Origin: Desmodesmus armatus
Lineage: Eukaryota > Chlorophyta > Chlorophyceae > Sphaeropleales > Scenedesmaceae
Length of the DNA: 64,000 nucleotides
Direction: 5' to 3'
NCBI GenBank assembly: GCA_007449985.2
Contig: VIIQ02000005.1
Span: 434,001-498,000 of the forward strand
Shown here in pieces: positions 44,328-55,969 of this stretch. Within the stretch, counting starts at the first letter, position 1. Every line of letters starts with the position of its first letter. The position numbers and the translations under genes were made by a program. The notes below the pieces were generated by a model, which saw only the letters and a list, made by a program, of their open reading frames with translations, was not told the DNA's origin and made no database searches.

Positions 44328-45583
44328 GCAGCAGCTGCTGGGCGTGCAGGGCCTGTGGTCCACTTACCCAGTTACGCGTCTTGGCCTTGTGTGGCGTGTG
44401 CGCTGTGCTTGTTGTTGAAGATTGATTGTGTGCTTGTGCATGATTCAGTGCAGATGGCCGCGCTGCGTCTGGCAGGACAGGGTGAGCATGTGTCAACTGT
44501 GCTGTTGGCTGTGTCGTAGTCCGTGCCTGGTGATCGGTGTTGACATAACGGCTGCTCAAGAGCTGGCCGTGGTGCCAACTATTTGTGCCCAAGCTGGGAC
44601 CTAGCATCGGTTGAGGCTTTCTCATTGCTGTAGCCTTTGCAGCTGCTTGATGCATCGTCCCTGTGGTGGTGTCGCTGTATCTTAGCGGGTGCGTGGCGTA
44701 TGCTGCTGCTATCTGCTCTTGGGGACTTGGCTTGTCACAGTTACATTGTTTGGTTTTTGCACCCATCGCCCTGGGTGACCACCTAGTTGTGATGTGGAGA
44801 GGCAGCACCTTGTGTGTTCGGTAGTGTTTGCTGTACCTACTATGCGCGAGCACACTGATGGTTGGTGTGAGGGAGAGAGCATTCTACGCCTGCTGTGCAG
44901 CCTGTGCAGCACAGGGTGCTGCAGGTGGCGATGGCGCCTTGCTTCAACAACACAACACTTGTCCCTGCTGCCTACTGTGGCGGGTGACGTTAGAGAATTT
45001 CCCAGCTGTGGCGCTCTGTACTAGCTGTGCATTGGGAGTGGCGGTGTTGCAGCCTCATGTTGCAGTGGCCGCCAAGACATCGTGTGCATATACAGTGTGT
45101 ACACAGGGAGCTGTGGTAAGGGCCGTCTGCCTGACACCGTTCTTTGTTGTCGGGCCCTGTTTTCCAGGTTGGGCTTTGGCAAGGGGTGTGTGATACTGTG
45201 AAGGGTTGGGCTGCAGTGGTCGGCCAAGCCACGGCAGATCGTGGTCGAGGTGGTTCTGAATGCATGCTTGGTACCTTGCATTGTGCCATATTTGGTTGTA
45301 GTCGCGTGTTCAGAGGCTACTACTGGCAATCAAAACAGAGATTGTGTGTTACTCACAGGGGGCTCTGTCACAGTTGCTCAAGTCAGTTGGCAGTGTGACT
45401 GGATCAAGCGGTCAAAGGCAGTTGAAGTGTGGCTGGATCCAGCGGAGAGAGAAAGGGGCTGTGATTGTTGTGTTGGTTGTATTATCAGGTTGGTAATGCT
45501 GGGGGTTGTCGATGTAACCCAATCCATACTGCTTTGATCGATTCCGAGATCAGACCGCTTGAGTTGCGCCCCAAATCCTGTCT
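44328..45583. other. Spacer between CDPK-like and peptidase genes
   Basis: About 1.25 kb with the kinase 3' untranslated region and the peptidase promoter. A TGTAA at about 45513 is the first such pentamer noted after the kinase stop. Short open frames have no recognisable domains. Confidence 0.4.
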
Positions 45584-48500
45584 ATGCAAATCTTCGTTTT
45601 CGTTCGCGTTCACAGCATTACTTCTCAACTTGTGCAGCGGCAGCAGGCAGGAAAGAGGTACTTGAGCTGGCTCTCAGCAGTACTTGGTGGTGGCAGCAGT
45701 CAGAAGGCAGAACCACGTTCACCAGCAGCTCCTCAAATCCCCGCAACCGTTTGCTTGGGACAGCAGCAGTTGCAAGACCCCTACAGGTGCACATCCATCT
45801 GTAGCACCTCTCCCCCCCCCCCCCCCTGCACACACTCGGCTCGGTCTTCAGTGTGGCCAGCTTCACTGACACTGCAAATGGCTCAAATGCAGTTGGATCG
45901 CAACTTACAAGCAATCTCAGGGCTACATAGCTGAGGAACAGTCCCACTTTGAGCGTGCAGCGCATCACCTATCACCACTACAGCAGCAGTTGCTATCAGA
46001 GCTCAGGCAGCACGTCGTTTCACACCAGGTGCGCAGCCGAACGCTGTCCAGCCTCACCAAGTCAAATCCCATCATGTTCAGCTACAAGCTCTGCGCTGTG
46101 TTCAGCCACCCTCAGTATATCTGCTCACAGCACAGGACCCCAGAACACACCCTGTTTCGGTAACAATGAAATGGTGCTGCAGGAAGATGACCCCCCAGAG
46201 GCTGCGGGGCCCTTCTGGTACCGCACCACCTTCACACCCCATGGCAGCCAGACAGTCAGCCGCACCAGCCCCACTAGCCCAGACCGCCAGCAGCTGGTGG
46301 TGTCAGATGAACTCATACAGCAGGACCTGCAGCAGCTGCAGCACCACACAAGCTCAGCACCGGCGGGTGGGCACTGCCGGGGAGTGCAGCAAGTTGGTGC
46401 CACTGGCAGCTCTTGCGCTGCAGGCCAGCACCAGCATGAGTGCTATGTGTTGCTGCAGCTGCTGAACATCCCAGCATTCAGCAGCTGCCGGGTCTGGTGA
46501 CGCAGGAAGGTGGCAACAGACCTGTCAACCATGCTGTACTTGAAGATGCACTCAATCAATCAGACACCTGCGCTGTCCAAATGCATGCAGGTGGTGACTT
46601 GACTGAAGTGAAGCTGTCACAGGACCATGAGCTGGTAGCGTATGGCCTCGCATGCGGGCCAGAGCAGCAGGCATGTGTTGTGCGCAACCTGCAGACAGGT
46701 GGGGATGCCCTTGGGGCAACAGGTGCATGGGCAGATGGGGAGGGAGATACAGCCGGTGTAAAGGGGGGGGGGGCTGCAGACGTGTGTGGCTGACAGCAGG
46801 CATGTGTAGACCCTAAGCACGGCTGTTGCCAGGTCTACGACTGTCTTGCAGCATCAAGACACCATGGATGCATAGGGCAGGATCTTGTCCAGTGTGTTGA
46901 GCCGGCGATCCCGCCTCAGTGGCTTGCGCAGAGTTGACAGGGCCCTTCTTGTCATCACGTAATCAGTGATCTTGTTGCACCACGTGCCTGCAGGGTCTGT
47001 GGTTGTGGACCTCTTCCTGCCAGCTGCCACCTCCTTTGAGTGGTCAGCTGACGGCAGTGCCCTCTTCTACACAACTGCAGATCACACAGGCAGGCCGTGT
47101 CAGGTGGGTGAACTCATACTGGGGGTTCTTTGTATCTACACCACTCCAGGCCATGACCAGCCCACCCGGTCAGTGAGTGACAGCTAATACTAGTGTGTTG
47201 CACCCTGTAGTGTTGCGCGATAGAGAAGGTTGCATCACACCAGTGAGGCCCTCTGTCCAACCACGTGCAGCTATGCACCTCGCCATTGTCCTCTTACAGC
47301 CAACCCCACAGCCATGCCTGCTAGCTGAACTGTTGCTGCCTAGGTGCTGCTGCTGCGCACGTCTGAACTGACACTACTGTGTGTTTGGGTTGGCCTCCCT
47401 GTGCTGCTCTGTCAGGTGTTCTGCCGCCAGCGGGGTGCCCAGGATACCAAAGGTGACGCTGTGCTGTTTCATGAGCCTGATGCGAAGCATTTCATCACCC
47501 TGACGCGCACCAAGGACTGGCGCTATGTGCTCATCAACAGCACATCCAAGCTGAGCTCAGAGGTAGGCAGCGGTCTGCACTGCTGCTGTGTCACTTGACG
47601 GTGCCGCCGCTCATGAAGGAGCCTCAAAATGCTGCCATGGCAAGCAGCAGTGTTCAGGGGCGAGCTCAGCCTATGTGCAATACCCTGGCGTTGCCACTTG
47701 TATGTGCTTTGTCGAGTGCGTGACCTGCCCAGACTATCAAGCACAAGCTGTGTTGTGAGGCCGCGTGGCAATGAAGCAATCATCAATCCGTCACTGCGCT
47801 TCGCAGTGACAGGCTGAACTGCAATGTGACCTGGTGTGCTGACCTGTATGTCTCCTGTGGTGTGCTGTGGTGTGCTAGGTCCACCTTGTCGACACTCACT
47901 GCACAAACGCAGCCCCAGTATGTGTGCAGCCCCGACAGCCTGGCCTAGAGTACTTTGTCGAACACAGCTCTGGCCATCTGCTGATCCTCTCAAACTACAA
48001 CAACAGCATGCGCCAACAACAGCCGCCACAGCTTGAACATCTGGAAGATCAGCCAGCGCACACAGCACAGGACAGTTACCAGCAACAGCAGGAGCAGGGT
48101 ATGTCAGAAGCTGCCGCAGCTGATTACTCCCTGTACACACTGTCTGTGTCAGCGCTACAGTCCCACAAGGGGCCCCAGCACTGGCTGCTGCTGCGGCCAG
48201 AGGTGCCTGGCTCAGCTGTCACAGACATGGATGTGTTCCAGGGTGTTGTGGTGCTGCACACACTCAACCGCAGTCACCCCCAGCTGTCAGTGCTGCATGT
48301 GGCCGAAGGCAAGGAGGGTGCTCTGTCGATCACACGGCAACATGAGGTAAGCTTGCAGCAGCACTGGATAGGGTGGTACACTGCCTGCACAAGTGTCCCA
48401 AGGTGATATGGCAAGGTGTGCTCAGCACTCAATTTCCTTTCAGCCTGAAGGCGGCCTTCAATGTGCTGTGGCGCCGCTAAATCAGGCGGGGAACATGTTT

Positions 48501-50162
48501 GCCAGTCATTGACACTGAGCATACTGCTTAGTTGGGCTGTCTCATCTTTCTGTCAGTGGCTCAGAAGGAAGAAAGGGAGCAGTGCATCCGTTCCACATGG
48601 ATTTGTCCCCTGCCTACCCACTGTCAATATTGCTGCAGGTGCAGCTCCCTGAGTGGGCGCTGTGGTTGCGACCAGGCACCAACGCTGACTATGCCAGCAC
48701 AACCTTCAGGCTGTATGCCAGTAGCCCAGCACAGCCTGAGGAGGCACTGCAGCTGGACCTGGCAACAGGCACACTCTCAACCCTGCAGGACAGCACCCAC
48801 AGCACCCAGCACACCCCTCCCCAGCACCAGCACCACACCACAAAGCAGCAGCAGCAGCAACAGGTGCCCAGGCCTCAGCAGAGGCATGTGCAAGGCCCCA
48901 GGCTGCACACGGTTGATCGCGGCACAGTCGCGGAGCGGCTTTGGGCTCCTGCACCTGACGGTACAGTTGTGCCGCTCACTTTGCTGCGCAAGGCTGGTCT
49001 GTCACAACAGCCGCGGCCCCTGCTGGTTGAGGTGTATGGTGCGTATGGGCATGTGCTGGAAGCAGACTTCAAGCCGCACAGGATGCCGTTGCTTGACAGA
49101 GGGTGGGGTGTAGCGCTGGCGCATGTGCGGGGCGGCGGAGAGCTGGGGCGCAGGTGAGAGGTTGCTATGGCTAGGGAAGGGAAGGGAAGAGGTGGGAAAA
49201 GTGTGAGGTCAGATTCAATGGCTGGTCTCAAGCGTGTGATGATCCGTGCCAGGCGTAAGTGTGATGCAAATTTGTTCAAAACATTTTCTACACCTTGGGA
49301 GGCAGCTCTGTGGCTGTGGCTGCATCTGCTTCCACAGCTGGCAGTTGCGTGCCCAGTAGTTTTGCTTGTGCCACGCCAGCGCATGCTGTGCTGTGGACTG
49401 GCGACCTTAGCAAATCATTTTGTCATATGTGGAATCATCCTGCCCCATGCCCCACTGTCGCAATTCGTGCTGCACAGGTGGCATGCTGCAGGTCGTGCAC
49501 TTGAGAAGCATCACTCTGTGAGCGACCTCCTGGCTGTCCTGCAGCATCTCATGCAGCTAGGGGTGACTGCACCCGGCCTGATTGCTGGCCATGCAGCCAG
49601 TGCAGGCGCCCTCACCCTAGCTGCAGCCATCAACCAGCAGCCTGAGTGGTTCTCTGCTGCTGTGCTGGAGGCCCCTTACATCGACTGGGTGGCAGGCACA
49701 GGTGCAGTCACAGAGGCAGGCCGGCGGTTGGTGGGTGACCACGTTCTGACCGAGCATGAGACAGATGAGTGGGGGGACCCATGGAAGGATCCTGCAGTGG
49801 CAGAGCTCGTGTGCGGGCTGTGCCCCTACACCAACCTGCGTGCTGGTGTGCGCTACCCTGCTGTGATGCTGACAGCAGGGCTGGAGGACAGCAGGGTACC
49901 TTGGTGGATGCCTGTCAAGTATGCAGCAAAGCTGCGCAGCATGCAGGCTGAGCGCAGTAACCACAACAGCAGCAGCAGTGGAGGCCAGGGTGGTGGGGAC
50001 AGCGTGTGTGAGGCCGTGTCTGGTGGCGCTGCTGAGGTGTTGTTGCAGTTTGATGCATCTGGCTCACACTTCAGCATGGGGTTGTCTGGTGGCAACCTGC
50101 AGGATGCTGCCCTACAGCAAGCTTTCCTCATAGCACACACACCCTGGAAAGGGTCTGGGTAA
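45584..50162 (+). CDS. Prolyl oligopeptidase family (S9A, oligopeptidase B-like) serine peptidase
   Basis: Exons at 45584-45786, 45893-46028, 46183-46366, 46591-46698, 46994-47103, 47416-47562, 47879-48346, 48639-49153 and 49478-50162 join in phase to about 851 residues. The N-terminus (MQIFVFVRVHSITSQLVQR...) could be an organelle presequence; QDPYSW matches the DPY-W motif that opens this family. A seven-bladed propeller region follows (e.g. VKLSQDHELVAYGL, SFEWSADGSALFYTT). The alpha/beta-hydrolase part has VEVYGAYG, LLDRGWGVALAHVRGGGE, a nucleophile region AGHAASAGALTL (Ser ~665), an Asp in GLEDSRVPWW and a His in DASGSHFSMG. The usual GGSAGG turn reads AASAGA. The donor of exon 3 could lie at 46366 or about 40 bases later; either keeps phase. 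Two Gln/His-rich insertions lie in the propeller part. The substrate is unknown. Confidence 0.87.
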
Positions 50163-52718
50163 GGGCCGATGTGTTATGACAATGTGTAGCGGCTGCACAG
50201 AATGGTTGAAGCTGTGGGTCAAGCTGCCACACAGCTGCCTGCCCTGCATAGCCTCAAATCAAAGAAACTATGGTGTCGATGCTGGGGCTGCTTTGTGAGC
50301 AACGAGCTGCTTTGTGAGCAATGAGCAGTTGGGCAACAGCAGGATGCACATGCACATGATCATGGTCAGCTGCAGCCTTGGCTGTGTAATAGATTCTTCA
50401 GGATGCCACGATCTTTTCCAAACCATTCATCGGCCCTTCCACGAACTGGTAAATTACAATTCACAACTGCTCATCCAGTACAATTGTGTGGTTTAGTACA
50501 ACAGTACATTCACAGCTTGTCAAAACGTCACGAATTGCTGTCCTTGCTGCTCTGTAACATGACACACCACAGGCTGGCAAACCATATGCTGGTGTTCAGA
50601 TCTGCAACACCACCGAGCTAAGGATTGCTGGCAAGCTCTTAAAACTGTAACTGTGCTTCCAGGTGCTTTGGCACCCAAAAAACGTCGCCACCCAAAACTG
50701 ATGTGACCGCACGACTGGTAGTGACGGCCACTGGGCCACATCAAGTTGTCGCAATCTGGCTGACAACAACCTCTGCCTTGGCATGTGATGGGTCTACATG
50801 CATGGCCACAAGGCTCACGACGGGCAACAAAATCCGCAGAGGGACACAGAAAGCCACCACCACCCCCCTGCACAATCAGCGCAGCCACAGCATATACAGA
50901 TGGGGCAACCGACCATGGCAGGTTCCGCCTGGCTGAGCGCAGGGCCACAGTAAGATGACACTCTTCTGCACAACCTGCCATCCTATGCAGGCCAGCACCT
51001 GACATTTTGCTGCACACAGCACACACACTCAAACCTTGCAGCGGTATTACCTTGATCACCTAGAGTGGGCAATTTTGAAAGGTGCACAGCCAGGAGCCTG
51101 GCCCCCCACAGCAGCACCCTGTGCAGACCACACCTCCTGCCCAAATGCCTCCCACTTGCAATGCTAGCCTGGCCGCACGCCGATGTGGCACGAGTCCAAT
51201 AGGGACTGCAAGCACTAAATGCATGCACCACACATCAACGCCACTCGGCCCCCAAGACAGTCATCATGCGCAGGTGACCGCCAGGGCAAATGCATGCGGC
51301 CAGCTCCAGCGCCCACTGCCACCCAGCAATGCCCACCGCCACCCAGCAAACCACCCTGTAGTACAACCACCTAGAGACCTTGCCTGCCAGGTCCCTCCTA
51401 CTACACTCGCACAACACTTGATACTGCGGGGCAAGCCGACTATGTACTAGCAGCAAGGCAAATACACTCACAACACACAATGCCAGTATCCACAACTCAC
51501 AGACGGTCGCAGGCGCCTCCGTCAGCGAGATGGCTGCAGCCACCCTACCAAACACAATCGCTCGAAACACACACCACACACCCTCTCAACACCCATCAAT
51601 CACACACGTACTGGACTGTGCCACTCTAAAAGCTTAGGCGGCTGCAGCAGCATGAGGACAGACACATGGTCCGGAAATCAGGCATTCAGCCCGCAGCAGT
51701 GCTGCAGGTTTCATTGCCATGGCGGCACAAGGCGCACCATGTGTCAGCAACAGTGGTCCGCACACACAAACACACAAGGGTGGATGCAGAAGCACCACAG
51801 CAAACACACCTGCAGCTATCACCAACAGCTGACACCATCAGTTGCCACCACAACAGTTGAGGCCTGCTGGCTGCAGAAGTAGACTTGTTGCAGGCAGAAT
51901 CCACAACAGCGGCTCTGAGAGCTCCAGAACCGGCCCTTGAGATGCGCCCGTAGTGTCACCACCCAACCCCTGTGCAACCAACAACTCACGCATCCTCCCA
52001 TGAGAGGCAATGGATGAATCGGGCCCTTGAGGCACACACACAAACCAACACAGACAGCTGCTGCACCTACAGCCTGAGCAACAGTATGTAGAACGAATTC
52101 ACGTGCTGCTGACTGACAACTGTATGACAAACAACCGTGGTGACCCACAAAGGTGCTGCCACACCTGCAACAGGCTGCTGCAGAGGCGGCGGCAGCCCCA
52201 CATGTGCAGGTGCAGCAGGGTGTGGGTCATGTCAGAACAAACAACTCACGAACTAGTGGGCTCCCACAGCCAGCGCTGCAGCTGCAATGAACCAAGGGAG
52301 GCATAGTACAAGGAAGACAGTCGTGACTGCCAGCAGCTATGTTGCAGCTGCATGTCCACGGCAGCCGCAGCAACAACAGAAGAGCCACCGCCTGCACAGC
52401 CTACCATCAAACTAACAGTGGTACCATCACACTAACAGTGGTACAAAACAATTGCTACCTACAAACGGCCAACAGAGGCTGTATGTGGTCCGAAGCCTGC
52501 AGGAGATAGCCACAAGGCAAGCATTCGACGACCCCTGATGGCAATCCAACAAACACAAGGAGCTGCTGGCTCCCCATGACCTTGTTAGCCTGCAATGTGC
52601 AGCACCAGGCAATCACAAGGTGCCACAACCGCCCTGCAAACCCCACAAGCCCCCCCCCCTGCCAAGTATGAGCACAGCAACGCCCCAGGCCCCCGTTCAA
52701 GGGAGCGCTGCAGCATGA
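50163..52718. other. Long convergent spacer, no gene recognised
   Basis: About 2.5 kb between two genes that end towards each other. Many short frames rich in Cys, His and Gln are open on both strands, typical of CA/TG-rich non-coding sequence. None shows domains or a consistent exon pattern. A poly-C run lies near 52651-52660. Nothing that looks like a transposon end was seen. Confidence 0.45.
50385..50389 (+). terminator. TGTAA poly(A) signal candidate of the peptidase gene
   Basis: TGTAA lies about 220 bases after the stop at 50162. Further copies occur near 50552 and 50644, so the exact site used is open. Confidence 0.4.
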
Positions 52719-53983
52719 TCAGGTCTGGCTGAAGAAGCCTGCCACCATGAGGCCTACGATGGCCAGGAAGGCATAGGCTATGTACTTGGCCTTGGTGTCA
52801 AAGTACTCTGCAGGCAGCCCCACAGACGGCACTGTCTCGATGCTGCTGAGCCAGGCCTGGTAGAGTGGGTCCAGGTAGTTGTCTGCTGCCCCGTCACGCA
52901 GCAGCTTCATGTAGCGCTCAGTGGGCACCACCTCTGCTGACAGCTGCGCCAGCGGACCAGACACAAACGTCTTGGCTGTCGCCCGCCAGCCATCGTATGT
53001 CTCCACCTGCAGCAGCAGCAACAAAATGCCCGCATACAGTGCACGTGTCAGAGACAGCTGTGAATGCGATGCACACTGCTAGGAAAATGCACACCTGCTT
53101 ACCACCAGCATGCCTTGCTGGCCTGCACTGTTGCAAAGACAAGTGATTGTCACGCCAATCTGCCATGACTTGACCAAAACCCCATGCTGAACGAGGCTCC
53201 CGTGCACACGGACAGCGGTGAGTCATCCAGCACCTGCACTGACCTCTAGGTCAATGAGCTGGTACCCTCCCTCCTTCTTGGTGAGCTTCTGCAGGTCCTG
53301 CTTGTCAATCTGATACAGGACACCATGAACCTGCTCCATGTAGGGCGCATACTTCGCCCGCTCGCCAGCCTGCAGCTGCTGCAACGTGGAGTAGCCTGCA
53401 AGCAACACCATGGTTTGTGCAAGAAAGTAATGGTGAGTCTTTTGTGACAGCATCCCCCTTATCAGCATGCAAAGCAACAGTTACTGCCTCTAATTCAACC
53501 CGGCACTTCTGCAGGATGTGCCACAGCCCCACAGCGCTGTGTCTCACCTCCCCTGTGCTTGAACACAAGCTTGATTGACGGGTCCACCACCACTGCTGGA
53601 CTGCGCAGCTGTGGGAGGGGAAGTCCTCGGCGTTTGAGTGTAGAGAGGTTGAGGTTGGCCCCATAGGCAAAGTAGAAGACGCTGTTGGTCTCAGAACTAC
53701 AGCTGAGCACCCTGGGTGGGAGGACAGGGGTGGTGCTGCTGCTGCCTGCCAGGCTTGGGGGTAGCAGGGACCTCTCCAGCCGCTCTAGCTGTGCTCTGGC
53801 AGCTTCCTCTCTTGCTTTATCTGACAGCTTGGGCTCCCTCTCCAACACAGCAAGAATGGGGGCATGTGCAACCCCTCTACTGCGGTGATAGCCCCTGGCT
53901 GTCAGCTGTGTGGTGCCGAGGGCTGCACCGACCCTGTGTTTTTGCTTGTACGTTGAAAAGGAGCATCGTCCTTGTCGCTGCAT
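52719..53983 (-). CDS. Gamma-glutamylcyclotransferase-like (AIG2/GGCT fold) protein with C-terminal membrane anchor
   Basis: Three exons (53548-53983, 53244-53395, 52719-53006) join in phase to about 291 residues. The GGCT fold releases 5-oxoproline from gamma-glutamyl substrates. Seen: VFYFAYGANLNLSTLKRRG (the YGxNL substrate loop), LVFKHRGGYSTLQ, VHGVLYQIDKQDLQKLTKK and EGGYQLIDLEV, where the Glu is at the usual catalytic place. After the fold, the C-terminus ends with the hydrophobic run YIAYAFLAIVGLMVAGFF and SQT, which fits a tail anchor. The N-terminal ~100 residues (MQRQGRCSFSTYKQK..., then an Arg/Glu/Leu-rich helix) may be a targeting leader. The gene is divergent from the ARL1-type gene. 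The enzyme's substrate is not established. Confidence 0.85.
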
Positions 53984-54495
53984 GGTCAGCTCGAACGTCT
54001 ACAAGTGTGGTCCACGAGGCACTATCTTTCCCGAAGCAAGCGATAGTGGCAGAATCGTTAAGAGTGAGTTTTTGTTGTCGTGCCGAACATTGCTTTCCCG
54101 GGCTGGAGCAGATGGAAGATGCACTGGTGCAGTGATGATGGGCAATGCAAGACCTGGCACAGGTTTCAGGAGGACACTAACAACTTCCAAAGTGCGTCAA
54201 CAAGCCACTTTCTGATCTGTCTGCTTTGCAAGGTGTGGGAAAAAAGTCCCACAGTACCTGCTTCTGTTCAATCTCCTGACAGCAAACTTTCAGATCACAC
54301 TGCTGCACAAGAAACAGTCAGCATACTGACCTGCTCCCCAGTGTGTCTAGTACAGGGCTCCTAATCTGATACAAAGGCACCGAGGCACCTTGTGCCTCAA
54401 GACAGGCAATAGCACAACACCGCAGGAAGTGCCCACTCCACCCAGACTCTCAGCAACAGGGGGTCCAGCATCGTAGGAGCGACACAGCCTGCAAA
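53984..54495. promoter_or_regulatory. Shared upstream region of GGCT-like and ARL1 genes
   Basis: About 510 bases between divergent starts. No clear TATA or repeated motif was seen. Both promoters are inferred to lie here. Confidence 0.35.
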
Positions 54496-55969
54496 ATGGG
54501 CATATGGATGTCCAGGCTGATGTCCTACTTTGGGGAGAAGGAAGCACGTATCTTGGTGCTGGGCCTGGACAACGCCGGCAAGACAACTATCCTCTGTGAG
54601 TACAGGCTCAATCAGCAGCCCCTTTGAAGCGCCAAGCTGGTTTGAGCACGTGCAAATGTTGACCTGTTGCAGCACCACAGACAACTGCACGAGGGAAGCA
54701 CAAGCTCCAAGGTTACCAGCCCCAATCAACAGCTCATCACAAGACGAGATGGCAAAACCGCTTCATGGCTTGTGTGTGCCCTGCAGATCGCCTGCAAGTG
54801 GGTGAAGTGGTGTCCACAATCCCCAGTGAGTTGGGCGGGGTCTTATGGTGTCAGCACACCAGGCAGAGCCATGATGAGCTGCAGCCCAGACCATCGGCTG
54901 GGTTGACAAACAGAACAGGATGCAGTTGGGCAGGAACAAGGGTTGAACAGTCCATGGCTTGGAGGGAGAGTTCCTGGGACTACCAGGAGGGATGATTGCA
55001 GCAGCAGCAGCAGCATCTAGCAGCATTCCAGAGGTCAGCGCAAGTTACCAGCAGCTGTGCTGCACCAGACATGCCTGGAGCAGGACGCAAGAGTGAATCA
55101 TCTGGCCAGCCAGTCTGTTCTCATGACCGTGTGCAGCCACCACACTTATAGCATGACCAGCTATTGTGCTCACCCCTCTCCGCCGACGCTCGCCTGCATC
55201 CCGGTCACCCACAATTTTATGTTCTGCTGCGGCGCCCCCCCCCCCCTCAAACTCTCCTGGCCCCTTGTGCAGCCATTGGGTTCAATGTTGAGACGGTGTC
55301 CTACAAGAACATCAAGTTCCAGGTGTGGGACCTGGGCGGGCAGACCAGCATCCGGCCCTACTGGCGGTGTTACTACCCCAACACGCAGGCCATCATCTAC
55401 GTGGTGGACAGCAGCGACGTTGAGCGGATAGGCATCAGCAAGGAGGAGTTCCACGCCATTGTGGAGGAGGAGGAGCTCAAGGACGCACTCATACTCGTAT
55501 ACGCAAACAAGCAGGTGGGTGGAATGAGGAAGGCGGCAAGGCACAAGGCTAATATGGCCTTGGTGCTGGCGCCTGCCCTGTCTTGGTGGCGGCGGCAAGC
55601 CTGAATGTGGGGAGGATCAAGCCCGGTGCTGCGTGCAAGTGCTACACTTGCATCGGTGCTTGTCACATGCACGTGGGCTGCGTGTCGTCTGCGTGGGACG
55701 CCTTCTGCTGTAGTGGTGAACGCCTGTGCTGGACATGTGAAGGACAGCGGCGCCCTTGCTGCATAGGGAGAGGGAGCTGACACGCTGCTGCCGCTGTTGT
55801 GCTGCAGGACCTTCCTGGTGCGTTGTCAGATGCGCAGGTAGCAGAGGCGCTAGGGCTGGCAGACATCAGGAACAGGGACTGGGCCATCTTCAAGACGTCA
55901 GCTATCAAGGGAGATGGCTTGTTTGAGGGGTTGGATTGGCTCAGCAACACGCTCAAAGCACGGGGCTGA
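54496..55969 (+). CDS. ARL1: ARF-like GTPase of the ARL1 group
   Basis: Four exons (54496-54595, 54787-54825, 55273-55514, 55808-55969) join in phase to about 180 residues, the usual length. ARL1 works at the trans-Golgi, recruiting tethers. Seen: Gly2 for N-myristoylation ([13 protein letters not shown]), the P-loop [17 protein letters not shown], switch [13 protein letters not shown], switch [16 protein letters not shown], the base-binding YANKQDLP (split by an intron after KQ) and [24 protein letters not shown] is typical of ARL1 rather than ARF1, which has DVGGQDKIRPLW. Exon 2 is only 39 bases. The call is firm. Confidence 0.94.

Noticed and set aside
51652..51882. Overlapping short plus frames in the convergent spacer
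   Set aside because: Several frames are open on both strands at once, with no motif or codon pattern to choose any of them.
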